64,000 nt of DNA from Berberis thunbergii (GCA_003290165.1 QNQO01001168.1:186001-250000); one strand, 5' to 3'. Counted from the first letter of the stretch, positions 33,881 through 46,204 are shown. Made by a program: numbers and translations. The notes: a model not told the origin generated them from the sequence alone.

Positions 33881-34830
33881 GAAGTGTCACGCTTCACCAA
33901 TCCTAGCGAAGCTACTAAAAAGTGAACTTCGTGCGAGTGAGACAATCCTCGCCGGTTATTATCATTTGGAGTAGGCGCATGTTTGGTGAAGTGTTATTAC
34001 TTAGCTTTGTAATGGACTGGATAATGTCATCAGTGTTGAATCCTAGCTTGTCGAATAGTTGGGCCTTGGTTGTCGGAGTTCTATGTCTATCCAAGCAGGG
34101 TAATTCTTTCCCCTTATCTGGGCTCGGTGTCTGATATGTCTATCCCGCGGGCCCGAGCTGTAATCGCTAGCAATCTATTTTTTTTAGTGTTGCGTAGTGG
34201 TTGTCTTTCGCTGAAGGTTGATCTCCACGAATAGTTTCTTAGCCCTGGTTGGCTATATACTTTATGCATTGGTGCAGAGTAGATACTACTGCCTCCATAT
34301 GATGGAGCCAAAGCCTCCTAAGAATGATGTTGTAGGCGGACAGAGCATCGACCATCATGAAACTCCTGGACAAGGTATTTTCATAATTGTGGCTCTCCCG
34401 CCATTACCATTAGGCTGATCTTCCCAATGGGGAAACATTTCTCTCCAATAAACCCAACCATTGGATCGTTGGCAGGCGTTCAGTCATCTTCCTTGAGTTG
34501 CATATTGCAAAAAACGTTGAAAAACATGACGTTTAAAGAGCTTCATGTGTCCACCAAGGCCCTTTTTACTTCCCACTTTGAAACGAGGATCGAGATGACC
34601 AGGGCCTCATTGTGAAGTGAATGAACACCTTGGAGATCCTTGTCCGTGAACATCATTTGTGGGATTGGGCTATGGATTTGTGCATAATGCACTTGTTTAT
34701 CTTTGCAGGTGGGTCGTGTTCGCATTTCGAGAAGCGTCCTCTTGCGGGACCTGTTGGATTGCTCGCCTTCGAAGCCGACTCCATGAAGCACATATATGAT
34801 GCCAGGGGCTTCTTTATTTATTTCCTTAAC
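33881..34830 (-). pseudogene. T3 protease
   Basis: Minus strand. MFTDKDLQGVHSLHNEALV leads to the active site, where the codon after VDT is a stop in place of glycine. NVFCNMQLKEDD and DPMVGFIGEKCFPIGKIS follow, then, after a frameshift, VDALSAYNIILRRLWLHHM and the post-protease TIRGDQPSAK. Similarity fades below about 34100. No RT follows. The sequence at 33880-33900 forms a hairpin (GGTGAAG and CTTCACC arms). Confidence 0.78.
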
Positions 34831-36100
34831 TGAATCTTTCCTTTTCCTTTAACAAGGCCTACAGTCTGTCCAGGTTCAGGAACTCCTTTAGCTTCCCTTT
34901 CCAGATCTAGTACTCTATTTCACTCCTAAGACTTTTGCAGTTCTCAGTGTCGTGGCTGGCCTCCTTGTGAAAAGGGTCTACTCATTGTTTGGTGGGCCAC
35001 TTCAGCTCTCCCTAATTCTTGATAAAGTTGAGGATGTCAGACAGACTGAAGTTGAGAGGGGTGGCGGATTTAGACCCAATGAAGTTGGAGGCCTTATATT
35101 GCCTTGCACGGCAAGAGTCAGGTTTGTTGTCATTGCGCTTCCTCTTTCTGTCGTCGTCATCCTTTTTCTTCCCCTCATTCTTTTCTCTAGATCCAAAGGG
35201 TTTCTTTTTAGACTCCGCTCATTCTTGGCAGCCAACATCTCGTAGAGAGTGATGTATTTCTAGGCAAAGGTCGTGAACGCAGTGTCATTACTGTAGTCGT
35301 CGATGAGTGTCAACTCATCGTTGAAGCATGTGACATATTCCCTTAATGTCTCGCTCGATTTTTATTTGAGGGTGAGCGGATAATGCATACCCTTCTTAAT
35401 TAGTTGGCTGTCGATGAAGCGTGTGAGGAACGTTGTCGCCAGTGTTCAGAATGAGTCGATGGACCTCGGAGGGAGGCTGTGGAACCAGGTCAACACTGAC
35501 TTTTTCAGGATGGTAGGGAATGATCGGCACATTATTGCTTCAGATCTTTCTTTGAGCGCCATTACATGCTGGAAGTAGTTCAAGTGGTTGGATGAGTCTG
35601 TCGTTTCGTTGTAGAATTTCATTTTTGGCGGAGTGAATTTTTTCAGCAGAGGCTCGTTCATGATATGATCCATGATCAAAGGGAAAATGAGGTTGAACAA
35701 CACGTCAGAATTGGTGGCTCCTAGCTGGAATGGGTTCTGCGAGACTTGTCTGTCTGTCCTTCCTAGACGATGGATCTCCGTTGGCTGTTCCAACGCCTCT
35801 GGCCCACTGAGAGCCTCCGGAGGCAACGACTCTCATGAACATGTTCTCTGGTGTTTTTTGGGGACGAGGCTTTTCGCTGCTCCTAGTTTCCTTCCACGGG
35901 TGGAGGGGTCTGTTGAGTGAGCATCTCCACCGCTCTTGCAATTTGCTGCATCTAGTTAACAGTAGATCCACCCTGGCATCCGTCGCGGCTGCTACCAGCT
36001 CGGGGTCTGATTGTGTTCCCCCGCGATGCAGGATCCGCCGAAACTGGCGACGCTCTTCTAGTACGAGCGTTCAAGGGCTTAGGGATGTCTCCATTGTTGC
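34831..36100 (-). pseudogene. T3 gag
   Basis: Minus strand. The capsid domain is clear at 35446-35700: MKFYNETTDSSNHLNYFQHV, MCRSFPTILKKSVLTWFHSL, and after a frameshift SETLREYVTCFNDELTLI at 35290-35370. A basic region with RNPLDLEKRMRGRKR (about 35180) precedes the protease. This is the only one of the three Tat elements here with the central gag domain. Frameshifts break it. Confidence 0.82.
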
Positions 36101-36149
36101 GAGATCTTGTGGTCACCATCTTTCTGGATTGTGAGGAAAGGAGATATCA

Positions 36150-36193
36150 CTGTCTTTCAAGGGACTTCGTCGTTTACCACATACAGTGCAAAA
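36150..36193 (-). other. T3 primer binding site (diverged)
   Basis: The minus strand beside the LTR reads GTTTTGCACTGTATGTGG followed by TAAACGACG, a decayed form of the TGGCGCC-type gypsy primer site. Confidence 0.5.
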
Positions 36194-36194
36194 C

Positions 36195-36868
36195 TGATGT
36201 AGTCGAATATTGCTCTCCTTGACCTTGATCTAGACCTACATAGGGAACACATGTGAGCCAAGGACCACCGTTGTGGTGGTCAATGACACTCCAATGCTAA
36301 AGTCGGACAAGGCTTGAGAAAGACTTAAAATTGTAAATTGGGGTTTGTAGCGTACCTTTATTCATTAACTTTGTCTTATTTATAATGTGAGAGTCCTCGT
36401 TTGGCTAGGCCTTTGGTGGCTTAGTTTAGGGAAAAAGAACTTGCTGGAGATCCTTTCCTAATTGGGAGTCATCCATGTATAAGAGTTTCTCTACACAACT
36501 TATGCTCTTAGATGTGCGGGAGATGTTTCATTTTTGGAGTGTTATCCATGCATGAAAGTTTTCATGCACAACTTATACTCTGATATTTGTTTCCTAGTCG
36601 GAACCAATGTATTGTTGGCCTGCTCGTCTTAGGTAACCCCCTATATATTTGCCTAATTAGGCCTTATTGGTATTGGGCTTTATGCTGTGTCGTGTGGGCT
36701 TAGTAGGGCGCTGCAACTCCGCCTATCATTCTGGATTTTGCCAAAGTTGCTTTAGTGTCGTTTGGGCTTTGCAAGAATGGATGGGCAATCAGACTCGCTT
36801 TGTTCTGCTGACGACATCATCATGACACGTGTACAGTGCGGATTAAAGGACGATTTGGTGTATTATCA
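36195..36868 (-). repeat. T3 5' LTR
   Basis: 674 bp, plus strand from TGATGTAGTCG to GTATTATCA. It pairs with 26963-27633. Confidence 0.85.
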
Positions 36869-38281
36869 ACAATAATAAAATATAAAATAAGAAAACTACA
36901 CGTGCATATTAGATCACACCTGAGTTTGGCACTCGAAACCATAATGGAATTACCCAATCAGACCAGCCCAGGTCCTTTTATCAAGACCCATACCTAGACC
37001 AAGAACCTAGGTTACTAGGGCATGAAGCGGGGTGAAATACTAACATCAATGCCCCAAGAGTCACACATAAGCGATAACTCAAAAGCTATAATTCAAGTAA
37101 GTGAATAACATGTAACTTCATCAATCACAAAAAAACAAGACATTTAATTTTCGTACAACAATGTCTTAAAATGAATGGCCAAATCTAGTAAGGTATTAAG
37201 CTAATAACCCTTCAACAAATATCCTCATCATCCCCTGAGTTAATGTCTTCATTCTCATTTTTATCTCATCTAGTTGAGGAACAAAAGGGAAAAGAAGAAG
37301 ATTCAAGTAGAGTTGAAAAACCTCAGAGTTGAGTTGAGTTTAGTTTAGTTGAGAAGAAGGGAGAAATAGGAAGAAGTAATAAGGAAGTTGTGTTACCTAA
37401 TTAATCAATCCATGAATTAGGTAGGGAGTTCATACTTGGGTTCCTCATGATCAATTAGGATGGTTTGTTCCTCAATTGGGTTGCAGTATTTGTATTTTTA
37501 TTAAACATTAATTAGTTAATATTATATTTCTAAATAAAGTATTACTAAGCTATTAGTTATGAACATGTTTGAATTGTTAACAACGTTCTTTATCGCTATA
37601 ACTAAAAGGCCAAAAACTTTTGAGGCTAAATTCTGCTGAAGCGAAATGACGTGTTAAAATTAGAGATTGAAGAGTCACAACGCTGTTGTGGCAGAGCTTC
37701 AGAAAATATATCCGAGAACCAAAAAATGGCTCGAGAGGGACCATTAGAAGAAGGATAAGGAGATGATCACGAGGCAGATGCCTCCTCCATACACGGTAAT
37801 ACATGTTACATGCAGCAGGTACCACATGGGCTTAGTTTCCACATAAAAGTAAACTATTCACCCATATGAACCCATAACACCTCAGATGCCCATATGATGT
37901 GTAACTTAAATAAGCCACACGATGCATATATCTACCCTCCCACATGGTAGATAGAACGATTCTTAATTTTTTTTTTTGTTCATCAAGGCACATCACCCTA
38001 ACCTTGGAGCGTCACGGTGCCACATGATAATGAAGGCGGAAGGCGACCAAGGCTTGTAAGACAACCTTTCGTGTTTCACACTGTCGACTGCTGGTAGCTA
38101 ACCATGGCGCCTTGCCCCTAATGACATAGACTACAACTATCATGTGCAATTTCCATGAGCACCCTAACATTCCTTTATGTGAGCAAGAAAGTTTACCCCT
38201 AAAACAAGGTTTTTTGTGACTTCGTTAACCATAACATAATAATATTGTATGTTTAAACCGTGATTTTGACCCCATGATACT
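36869..38281. other. Unassigned sequence between T3 and C3
   Basis: No coding family is recognisable. A short GAGTT-rich run lies at 37320-37355 and a poly-T at about 37969. This may be ordinary intergenic DNA. Confidence 0.5.
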
Positions 38282-38549
38282 TGTTAAAGTACATGATGTA
38301 CTTGTTTACTTGTTCTATTAGATTGAATAAGTCTCTGAGTCAGTTTATGATTTGAATTAGTAATCCCATGAGCCTAGGATTGTTAGAGTCATCCCATGAT
38401 CTTAGGATTATTTCATGGAGTTTCAGTAAGTTTTTCTTATTTTATGCTATGAAGCAGAGTATGATGTAAAGGCTATTTATAGCCACTATTTCGTATGAAT
38501 AAAATCATCAAATTCTAGAGTTCACTTGCTTTCTTCACTCTCATATCCT
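38282..38549 (+). repeat. C3 5' LTR, truncated at its 3' end
   Basis: It starts TGTTAAAGTACATG. Compared with the 3' LTR it lacks roughly the last 19 bases after TCATATCCT, where the deletion joint to integrase begins. A TATA-like GGCTATTTATAGCC and AATAAAATC lie at about 38471-38510. Confidence 0.85.
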
Positions 38550-40980
38550 CAAACAATTGAAGAAGGTATTTTCTGACTTTCACCGATGATTATAGTAGAA
38601 AGTCTTGGGTTTATTTTCTCAATGAAAAATCTGAAACTTTTGGTGCATTCAAAACGTTTAAAGCTATGGTTGAAAGAGAAACTGGAGTTTTTATTAAAGC
38701 TTTGACTACTGATAGAGGAGGGGAATACACATCTCATGAATTTTTAAATTTTTGTGAAGAACATGGTATAAGGAGGCAATTAACTGCAGCATATTCAGCC
38801 CAACAAAATGGGATTTCAGAGAGGAAGAATCGTACCATACTGAATATGGTATGTTGTATGTTGGCAAGAATGCAGGTTCCCAAGTCTTTTTGGCCTGAAA
38901 CTGTAAATTAAAGTGTGCATATTTTAAACAGTTGTCCTACATTTACTGTGAAGAATGCAACTCCTGAGGAAGCTTGGACTGGTAACAAGTCGGGAATAAC
39001 TCATTTTAAAGTCTTTGGTTGTTTGGTTTATGCACATGTGCATGACCAATTGAGGAGTAAATTGGATGACAAGAACATGACATGTGTGATGTTGGGAATC
39101 AACGAGGAATCAAAGGCTTATAGACTATATAATCCTATCACTATAAGGGTTATCATTAGTCGAGATGTAGTGTTCGATGAGGAGAAAGGTTGGGATTGGT
39201 CCTTGAACAAAGAAATACATGTGCCAATGGATCTTGAAGTAGAGAATGAAGAGCAGACAGTCGAACCAAGAGCAAATGAATCACACTCTGATGATTCCCA
39301 AGAAAACTCATACAATCCATCAAGTTCTGAACCTTTTGAAGATGAACAAGCTCTCCGAGAACCAAGAACCAAAAGAACACCAGCCTGGATGACTGACTAT
39401 GTCAGTGGAGGTGAACTTTCTGAGGATGACAATTATGCTCACCTTGTATTATTTGTTGACAAGGATCCAATCAGTTTCAAGGATGCAGTGTTGAAGCCAA
39501 AGTGGAGGCAAGCCATGGACACTAAAATTGAAGCTATAGTCAAGAATGAAACCTGAGAGCTCACTGAATTACCTCCGGGAGATAAGACAATTGGAGTAAA
39601 ATGGATATTTAAGACTAAGGTCAAGGAAAATGGAGAGATTGAGAAGTATAAAACAAGACTTGTGGCAAAGGGGTATGCACAAGAATACGACATCGACTAT
39701 GCAAAGGTATTTGCTCCAGTAGCTAGGCATGATACTACTAGGTTGATAATCTCTTTGGCTATACAAAACAAATGGGAAATTTATCAGCTTGATGTGAAAT
39801 CGGCTTTCTTACATGGAAAGCTAGACGAAGATGTATATGTAGAGCAACCTCCTGGTTATGTTCAGAAAGGAAACGAAGGCAAAGTTTACAAGCTAAAAAA
39901 TGCTCTATATGGACTAAAACAGACCCCTAGAGCATGGTACAGTCGTATTGAGTCTTATTTTTTAAAGGGTTCTCCAAATGTCCCTATGAGCATACATTGT
40001 TTATCAAACAAGGAAGTGAAGGTAAGATTCTGATTGTATGCATGTATGTAGATGATTTAATTTTAACTGGTAGTGATGTTGGCATGTTTGAAGAGTTTAA
40101 GAGTTCCATGATGAAGGAACTTGAGATGACGGACCTGGGAAAAATGCATTATTTTCTAGTTATTTAGGTGAAAAACAATTCAAAAAGCATTTTCATATGC
40201 CAGCACAAATATGCACTGGATGTGCTAGAAAGGTTTCACATGAGCACTTGTAATTATGTTCAAAATCCAATAGTGACAGACACCAAACTTATTAAGGATG
40301 CCGAAGGGACAATAGTTGATGACACTTATTTCAAGCAAAAGTGGGGAGTCTGATGTATCTTACAACTACTAGGCCCAATCTCATGTTTGTAGTGAGCTTC
40401 CTTAGTTGATATATGGGGGCCCCTACTGATCTACATTTTCAAGCTGCTAAAAGAGTCTTGAGATACATAAAGAGGATTGTCGATTTTGGATTGTTCTACA
40501 AGAATAATTCTGTGACTATGGTGGAGACTTGGAAGGCCGGAAGAGCACATTTGGCTATATTTTTACTCTTGGATCAGCGGCAGTGGCATGGTCTTCAAGA
40601 AAGCAACCTATTGTTACTTTGTCAACAACTGAAGCAGAGTTTATTGCTGCAGCTCATTGTGTTTGCCAAGCTGTATGGATGAGAAGGATACTGAGTACTT
40701 TGCATTGTGTTAAAAGTAACGCAACTCAAATTTTATGTGACAATAGTTCCACTATCAAGATATCTAGTATTGCATGGGAGAAGTAAGAACATAGACATTC
40801 ATTATCATTTTCTGCGTGATCTTGTCAAAGACAATGTAATCGAGCTTGTGTATTGCCAGAGTCAAGACCAGATTGCTGACATCCTTACAAAGCCACTCAA
40901 GTTGGACACTTTTGTCAAGCTGCGTGGGCTGATGGGATTGTGTTCAGAGATGGATTTAAACTGATTACTGAGTATTCAAT
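38550..40980 (+). pseudogene. C3 integrase core, RT and RNase H
   Basis: Integrase enters at FTDDYSRKSWVYFLNEKSE, with LTTDRGGEYTS and AYSAQQNGISERKNRT, then the linker FKVFGCLVYAHVHDQ and RDVVFDEEKGWDW. RT shows GVKWIFKTKVKENGEIEKY, LDVKSAFLHGKLDEDVYV and an intact YVDD near 40048. RNase H shows GRKSTFGYIFTLGSAAVAW and STTEAEFIAA, ending ADILTKPLKLDTF at about 40900. Stops replace tryptophan after ETVN (38909) and after KNET (39554), and frameshifts lie near 39970, 40370 and 40530. The sequence is the least decayed pol here apart from C1. Confidence 0.9.
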
Positions 40981-41268
40981 TTAGGGGAAGGTGTTAAAGT
41001 AAAAGTACTTGTTTACTTGTTCCAATAAATTGAATAAGTCTTTGAGTCAGTTTAGGATTTGAATTAGTCATCCCATGAGTCTAGGATTGTTAGAGTCATC
41101 CCATGATCTTAGGATTATTTCATGGAGTTTCAGTAAGTTTTTCTTATTTTCTGTTATGAAGCAAAGTATGATGTAAAGGCTATTTATAGCCACTCTTTTG
41201 TATGAATAAAATCATCCAATTCCAGAGTTCACTTGCCTTCTTCACTCTCATATCCTAGCTAACTAACA
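40981..41268 (+). repeat. C3 polypurine tract and 3' LTR
   Basis: TTAGGGGAAGG (40981-40991) immediately precedes the LTR start TGTTAAAG at 40992. The LTR ends CTAACTAACA at 41268 and is full length, 277 bp. Promoter and polyadenylation motifs match the 5' copy. Confidence 0.88.
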
Positions 41269-41273
41269 ATACC

Positions 41274-41758
41274 ATCCGCAACAAGTGTTCAAACTGAGCT
41301 AGTCGACATTCAAACATGCATTAGGTGGTATCTCAAGACAATAATGAATGAAATATCAAGAAATTATATCATAAGCTTGGTAATTTTGATAGAAGGGATC
41401 CCTTGATAGAATCATAAAAATGGACCAACTTTCCTTTTCACAAATCGTGAGTCCCACAATTACCAAAACCAATATTATGTCTAATATGTTTTTGTATTGT
41501 AATGTATTCATAATGTGTCAGGATTGTACTGTAAAAAACCCATCTCAAGCACAATGCCTTCCTTACTTAAGTCCAACCGTGATGTTAGCCATGATCAGAG
41601 CCATTCTTTCATCCATAATGTTGGCTTCTAAGATCTCTGACAAACGTCACAGAAGACAATGGATGCTCACTATTCAAATATTGTTGCACTATCCTTTGAA
41701 CACCAAACACGTTTCCCACCTACAAAGCTACAAATCAGGTTTAGTTGTTAATCTTACA
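41274..41758. other. Unassigned sequence between C3 and LINE
   Basis: About 485 bp with no coding similarity that I can support. Confidence 0.45.
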
Positions 41759-41767
41759 TTTTTTTTT

Positions 41768-43584
41768 GGTTAAAAGCATATAGCATATATTACTAATTAG
41801 AGATACAGTACTGTTTGGCTACTACAACAGCAAGGTTATGAGCCTCATAATTAAGGTCTCTACAAATAAAATTACAAAGCCAAAGGTTGTGAAAAGAGAG
41901 TAGTCATTGTATAATGCTAATGAGTAGTTGCCATGCCCAGTCAATCGCTGCTCTAGGTTGCCGCTAATCATCATGCAAAGTAGAATGTAGCGTTCCTGAG
42001 TTTCCCAGTAAAAAACATGTTCGCCATTGTTTAGCTTGGATAAGAAGAAGAGTCGTCTCAGCTGTGTGGCACTCTGCCATGGTACTATCCATCACCTTCC
42101 ATGTGTTTGGATAATCAACCCGTGCTAGCACCTATCCATGCATGTTGACTGCATAAACTCCAACCGCTCCCTATTGAGATGGGGAAAAAATGGCATCGTA
42201 TGTGACCAAAATCATATCCGGATTCAGGGAATGAGGAATAGGTTTAAGCTGTACGAATCTGCGGTTAAGTTTGTGACATCTTGCTGAATGGATTTGAGCA
42301 TGTATCATTGCTATCCGAGTAGTGGCTAACTCAATATGGGGCCCAATAGGATATGTCGAGGAGGGAACAAGAGTAGGTTGAGTGTCGATGACAGCTATTT
42401 CAAGGACATGGTGAATGGAGACTGAATCTAAGTGTTTTCAGTCGTAAGGGCACCCGAATGACATGTGTGCTTGGAATTTGTAGAAAACCATTGGTTTTTT
42501 CAAGCAGATCACGTACTATAAAAATACAATCTAAACTTCTGAGCATTAAATTTGGTTTTGTGGAAGATACAATTGTTACATGTCTGCCAAATGGTCAGAA
42601 TGAAAGCTGCAAACTGAGAGAGAATTTCATCCTTAAACTCGAAGTGGGTGTTTCCAGTACCCCACATGAACCTAAGGAAGAGGAAGGTACTAGGCACTCC
42701 AAACTTATCATTGAGCTAGTCGATTGGGATGGGCGAGAGAAGCCATAGTTGGTGCATGACTAGACAGAGGAAGAACAGATGAATAACATCCTCTGTGTGA
42801 CTATGGCAAAAAAAATACAACAGTCCTCTAACGGAGTGTGTAGTAGGGACAAATTGGTCATGATAGAAAGAATATTTTGACTGAGTTTCCAGAGTAAAAA
42901 AAAAAGGCAGAAGAAAGATTCTCCACATATATCTTAGCATCAGTACTGAGAGAGGATGGGAGAGAGATGGAGCATTTAGATTACTCTAAAGTGAACACCT
43001 TGGTAGCATTCTTGACAGTGAAAAGACCTTTCTTATCCGGTAGCCAAATTATAGTGTCAGGACAATCTGAGGTCTGATCAGGATATCTTGAATGTCATTA
43101 GCCATAGGGGCAAGGAAGATGGAACTGATTAAGCTATAATTCAACTGGGTATGTGGACCAGCGGGAATGGTTCACATATCCGGGATTCTGTTGGGCAAAT
43201 TTGGTGTCTGGGGATTCAGAATACAATCGGTCAGAAGTAAACCTGGCTTAACCTAACAATCCCTCCAAAGGTTGATATTGTTTCCCGACAACACTTGCCA
43301 TTTGAGATAGTGTTTCATTCTGGCCAATGTTGTGAGACCACTTCTCCAACAAAGGAAGCCAATGACAAAGGTTTGAAAATTTGGAAGAGGCTTTGGTTGT
43401 TAAAATAAAACGCTTTAAGTTGGATAACACGAGTGTTGTGAAGGGAGAAGATGGCTTGCCAAATGCTTTTTGCCATTAAAGCCAAATTTTTATTCCTCAC
43501 TGAGGGGATATTCAGGCCGCCCAGGTGTCGAAGCTTAGTAATGCAATCCCAAGTACACATGTGTTTAACTTTGCTATCAGAAGT
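41768..43584 (-). pseudogene. LINE ORF2, C-terminal part
   Basis: Minus strand. From the CACTA border it reads CTWDCITKLRHLGGLNIPS and NKNLALMAKSIWQAI, the region after the RT, then a zinc-binding RVT-type part (42716-42940: HTEDVIHLFFLCLVMHQLW). The plant RNase H domain is at 41790-42300 (GAVGVYAVNMHGQVLAR-like, with a stop; ESDC-type motif not clear). Frames are broken. Confidence 0.78.
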
Positions 43585-43609
43585 CACTACACCAAAAGGC
43601 ATGTTTAGC

Positions 43610-43800
43610 TACACGGAGGTGGCCACGGCTTTGAACCGTTGGTTTATTTGCCACGGCAAAAACCGTGGCTATAATGGCCAACGGTCTAAAACCATGGCTA
43701 AAAAAAGGCTTGGCCACGGTTCTAAACCATTGGCCTGTTTGCCACGGCTTTTAGCCGTGGCTATAGTGCCCAATGGCTTAAAACCGTTGCTAAACGACAC
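43610..43800. repeat. CACTA left subterminal repeats
   Basis: Repeated GGCCACGGCTTTGAACCG, GCCACGGCAAAAACCGTGGC and related units in direct and inverted order. In the En/Spm group such units bind the element's own protein. Confidence 0.85.
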
Positions 43801-44373
43801 GTGGAAGTGTGGAGAAGTCGATTCGATTAATCGCGGGCGAAAAAAATTTGGGTTCCCGCTCCATCTCCCCCCAACTCTTGCGAGCGAGCGGGAGGGCGAA
43901 AGTCATTCCTCTCGTTTTTGGCTCACGATTTCATCTCCTCCCTCAAACGCAATTCTCCCTCACACAAACGCAACGCAGCCCTCACAAACGCAGCTCTCCC
44001 ACCTCGCCTCTCCTCTCGCCTCACCTGATTTCTATCCCGCTTCTCTCACCATCACCTTTCCTCTCGCCGTCACCTCACCTCGCCTGATTTCTATGCACAA
44101 GAGCATAGTGTTTGTATTTGATGATTTTGTTAAATCTTTGATGTGTTTTATCTTCTGATCTAGGGTTTTGGAGGTTTGGGGTTTACTGATTCTACTAAGT
44201 TGGGGTCGGGAAGTCACCGACTCACCACTGAATCTCAATTCATCATATTCAAGTAAAGTTTTAACTTTTATGCCTTTTTCTGTTACAACATTGACACAAC
44301 ACAAATATCCCCTTTTAATAAGTCTGTTGTGTTCATATCTTTGAAGTGGGGTTCTGTTGATTTTGGTTCTGAA

Positions 44374-45348
44374 ATGAAAAAAATGTCTCTTTTTGTTCTT
44401 CTTCAAGTCTGCATTCTTGGTGTTTTGCCGCATGGTGGACTTTTTGCAAGTGCTGCTCATAGTGAAGATGGATCCGAGTAATGGGGTTATGTCAGAGTTC
44501 GACCAAGTGAGTTTTAATGCCTCAAAGATTTGATCTGTATTGGTTTTTAGTTTTCCATTATTGAAACTTGTTTGATTTGGTTTTGTTCTATTTTTTGTAG
44601 AAGCACACATGTTTTGGTGGTTGTATAAAAGCCCAAACAGAGTTGAAGATGCTAGTAAACCATGGTCGATTATTTTGTGGTTGTAAGGAGGACCTGTGAG
44701 TGCAATTGCTCAATTCACAAAGATTTATTGAGTTTATGAGAACCCCATTTTCATTTTGATCTGAAAATGGTGTTTTTTTTTGCTGAGACTATAGGGTGCT
44801 TCAGGAGTTGGGATTGGAAACTTTGAAGAAGTTGGTCCATTGGATACTGATTTGAAGGCCAGAAATTCAACTTGGTTGCAAAAAGCTGATCTCTTGTTTG
44901 TGGTAAGTGCATTCAATTGATGTTAAATTCTAATATTTTTTATATAAATCTTGATTTAGATATGAAATGTGATTGAAAAATGAGAATTTTTTTCTCCATT
45001 CATTCTGTGTAAATCTTCAAATTTAACCATGAAATGGGGTGTTTGTAATAATGTCTTGTTCCTTAATCTTTACAAGTTTTTTGTTCTACTTAAATTATGG
45101 AATGAAATTGAAAGATGGGATTTTTAAATTTATTTTGGTTCTTGTTCTTGGATTTTTTTTTTTTTTTTTTTGTTGTGAAATTTAGGATAATCCAGTAGGG
45201 TCAGGGTTCAGTTATGTGGAGGATAAGAATGCATATGTGAAAGTTGACGAAGAGGCATCAATTGATTTAACTACCTTGTTGCAAGAGATCTTCAATAGGA
45301 ATGAGAGCCTACAAAAGAGTCCTCTTTACATTATTGCAGAGTCTTATG
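44374..45348 (+). pseudogene. Captured serine carboxypeptidase-like 51 fragment, 4 exons
   Basis: Exon 1 (44374-44506) begins MKKMSLFVLLQVCILG, a signal-peptide-like start, and ends WGYVRVRP before GTGAGT. Exon 2 (44601-44695) gives MFWWLYKSPNRVED and ILWL, then TAA where glutamine of LQGGPG is expected. Exon 3 (44795-44902) gives GASGVGIGNFEEVGPLDTDL. Exon 4 (45186-45348) gives DNPVGSGFSYVEDKNAY and ends AESY at the nucleophile region. Splice sites GTGAGT, GTAAGT and AG acceptors are kept. Full enzymes of this secreted hydrolase family have about 450 residues; this covers roughly the first 160. Stops at 44479 and 44674 disable it. Confidence 0.92.
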
Positions 45349-45825
45349 TTTCAAAGAAAACAAGTGTATTTGCCTTCTCTGAAGTGACAATCATTTAAGC
45401 CAATTAATTTTTTTCCCTTTTCTATTTGACCATGGTAATTGAATAAAAAATTTTTGGACATTTTTCTACCCTTGAAAAATGAAGTCTTCACAACATTTTA
45501 TCACTTATTGGGATTTTATGGTCCGGAATAAAAGTAGGTCTCAATTATCTGCAACATTTTACAGACATTTCATCTTTGAAGAATGTCAAAATTGAATGTT
45601 CCCTATTATGTCAAAGTGATTGATTTATATATATATTCATCTATATGGAATTAGACGAAAATGTTAATTACTTACAAAGATACATGCATGTATGTGTGCG
45701 CGTTTCCATATATAAAGAACTCTAAGAAGAAAAAAAGAATATAAACTAAGCTCAGAAAAATTGCATGTTTTTATTCTCTATTTATCCTGCTATGTTCATC
45801 AGTAGTATTGGTTTTGGGTGAAAAC

Positions 45826-46204
45826 AGTTTAACATTTAGCAGAGATGACTTTCCAGCAGACTTTGTTTTTGGCGCGGGAACCTCTTCTTATCAGGTCTGG
45901 CTTTGGACTCTAATCTCTTCTGAATAGTATTCTGATCATTTGTAGTAGCACATCCCGCAATAACCAAACCTGGAATTATCACAATTCGTTGTATGTTTTC
46001 AGTATGAAGGAGCAGTAGCAGAGGATGGAAGAACACCCAACATATGGGACACTTTCACTCATGCTGGTAAATCCTTTTTGTTCTACTTTCTGAGTAAAGT
46101 TTTACTATGTAAATTGTTGACTGAAAATTTAGTTAATGTGATCAGGTTACATGCCTGACAAAAGCAATGGAGATGTGGCATGCGACGGATACCACAAGTA
46201 TAAG
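45826..46204 (+). pseudogene. Captured GH1 beta-glucosidase fragment, 3 exons
   Basis: The exons read FSRDDFPADFVFGAGTSSYQ (ending 45894), [18 protein letters not shown] (46003-46066) and [19 protein letters not shown] (46146-46204). This is the N-terminus of plant family 1 glycosidases (BGLU11-like), with the conserved Q of the glycone site. Introns have GT and AG borders. The rest of the roughly 500-residue enzyme, including both catalytic glutamates, is absent. It follows the SCPL51 piece on the same strand. Confidence 0.9.

Larger units (their letters stand above)
26963..36868 (-). mobile_element. Ty3/gypsy Tat-lineage element T3, lacking RT-RNase H-integrase
   Basis: LTRs at 26963-27633 and 36195-36868 are a close pair (both begin TGATGTAGTCGAAT on the plus strand) and are flanked by ATAAT and ACAAT, an imperfect 5-bp target duplication. 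Minus-strand order is 5' LTR (right), diverged primer site, gag, protease, then about 3.4 kb without pol similarity but with a tandem array, then a plus-strand antisense ORF and the 3' LTR. It looks like a non-autonomous Tat derivative, or one whose pol was replaced by a foreign segment. Confidence 0.85.
38282..41268 (+). mobile_element. Short Ty1/copia element C3 with internal deletion
   Basis: LTRs at 38282-38549 and 40992-41268 are nearly the same over their shared length. The flanks ATACT (38277-38281) and ATACC (41269-41273) are a 5-bp target duplication with one change. The 5' LTR is joined straight to the integrase core, so the LTR tail, primer site, gag, protease and integrase N-terminus are deleted. 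Total length is 2987 bp. Confidence 0.9.

Noticed and set aside
1..41268. Endogenous pararetrovirus insertion
   Set aside because: All RT regions lie with LTRs, tRNA primer sites and integrase of copia or gypsy type; no movement protein or pararetroviral coat motif was seen.
41420..41773. 117-codon plus-strand frame
   Set aside because: No family similarity; it ends in the LINE poly-T and spans the junction.
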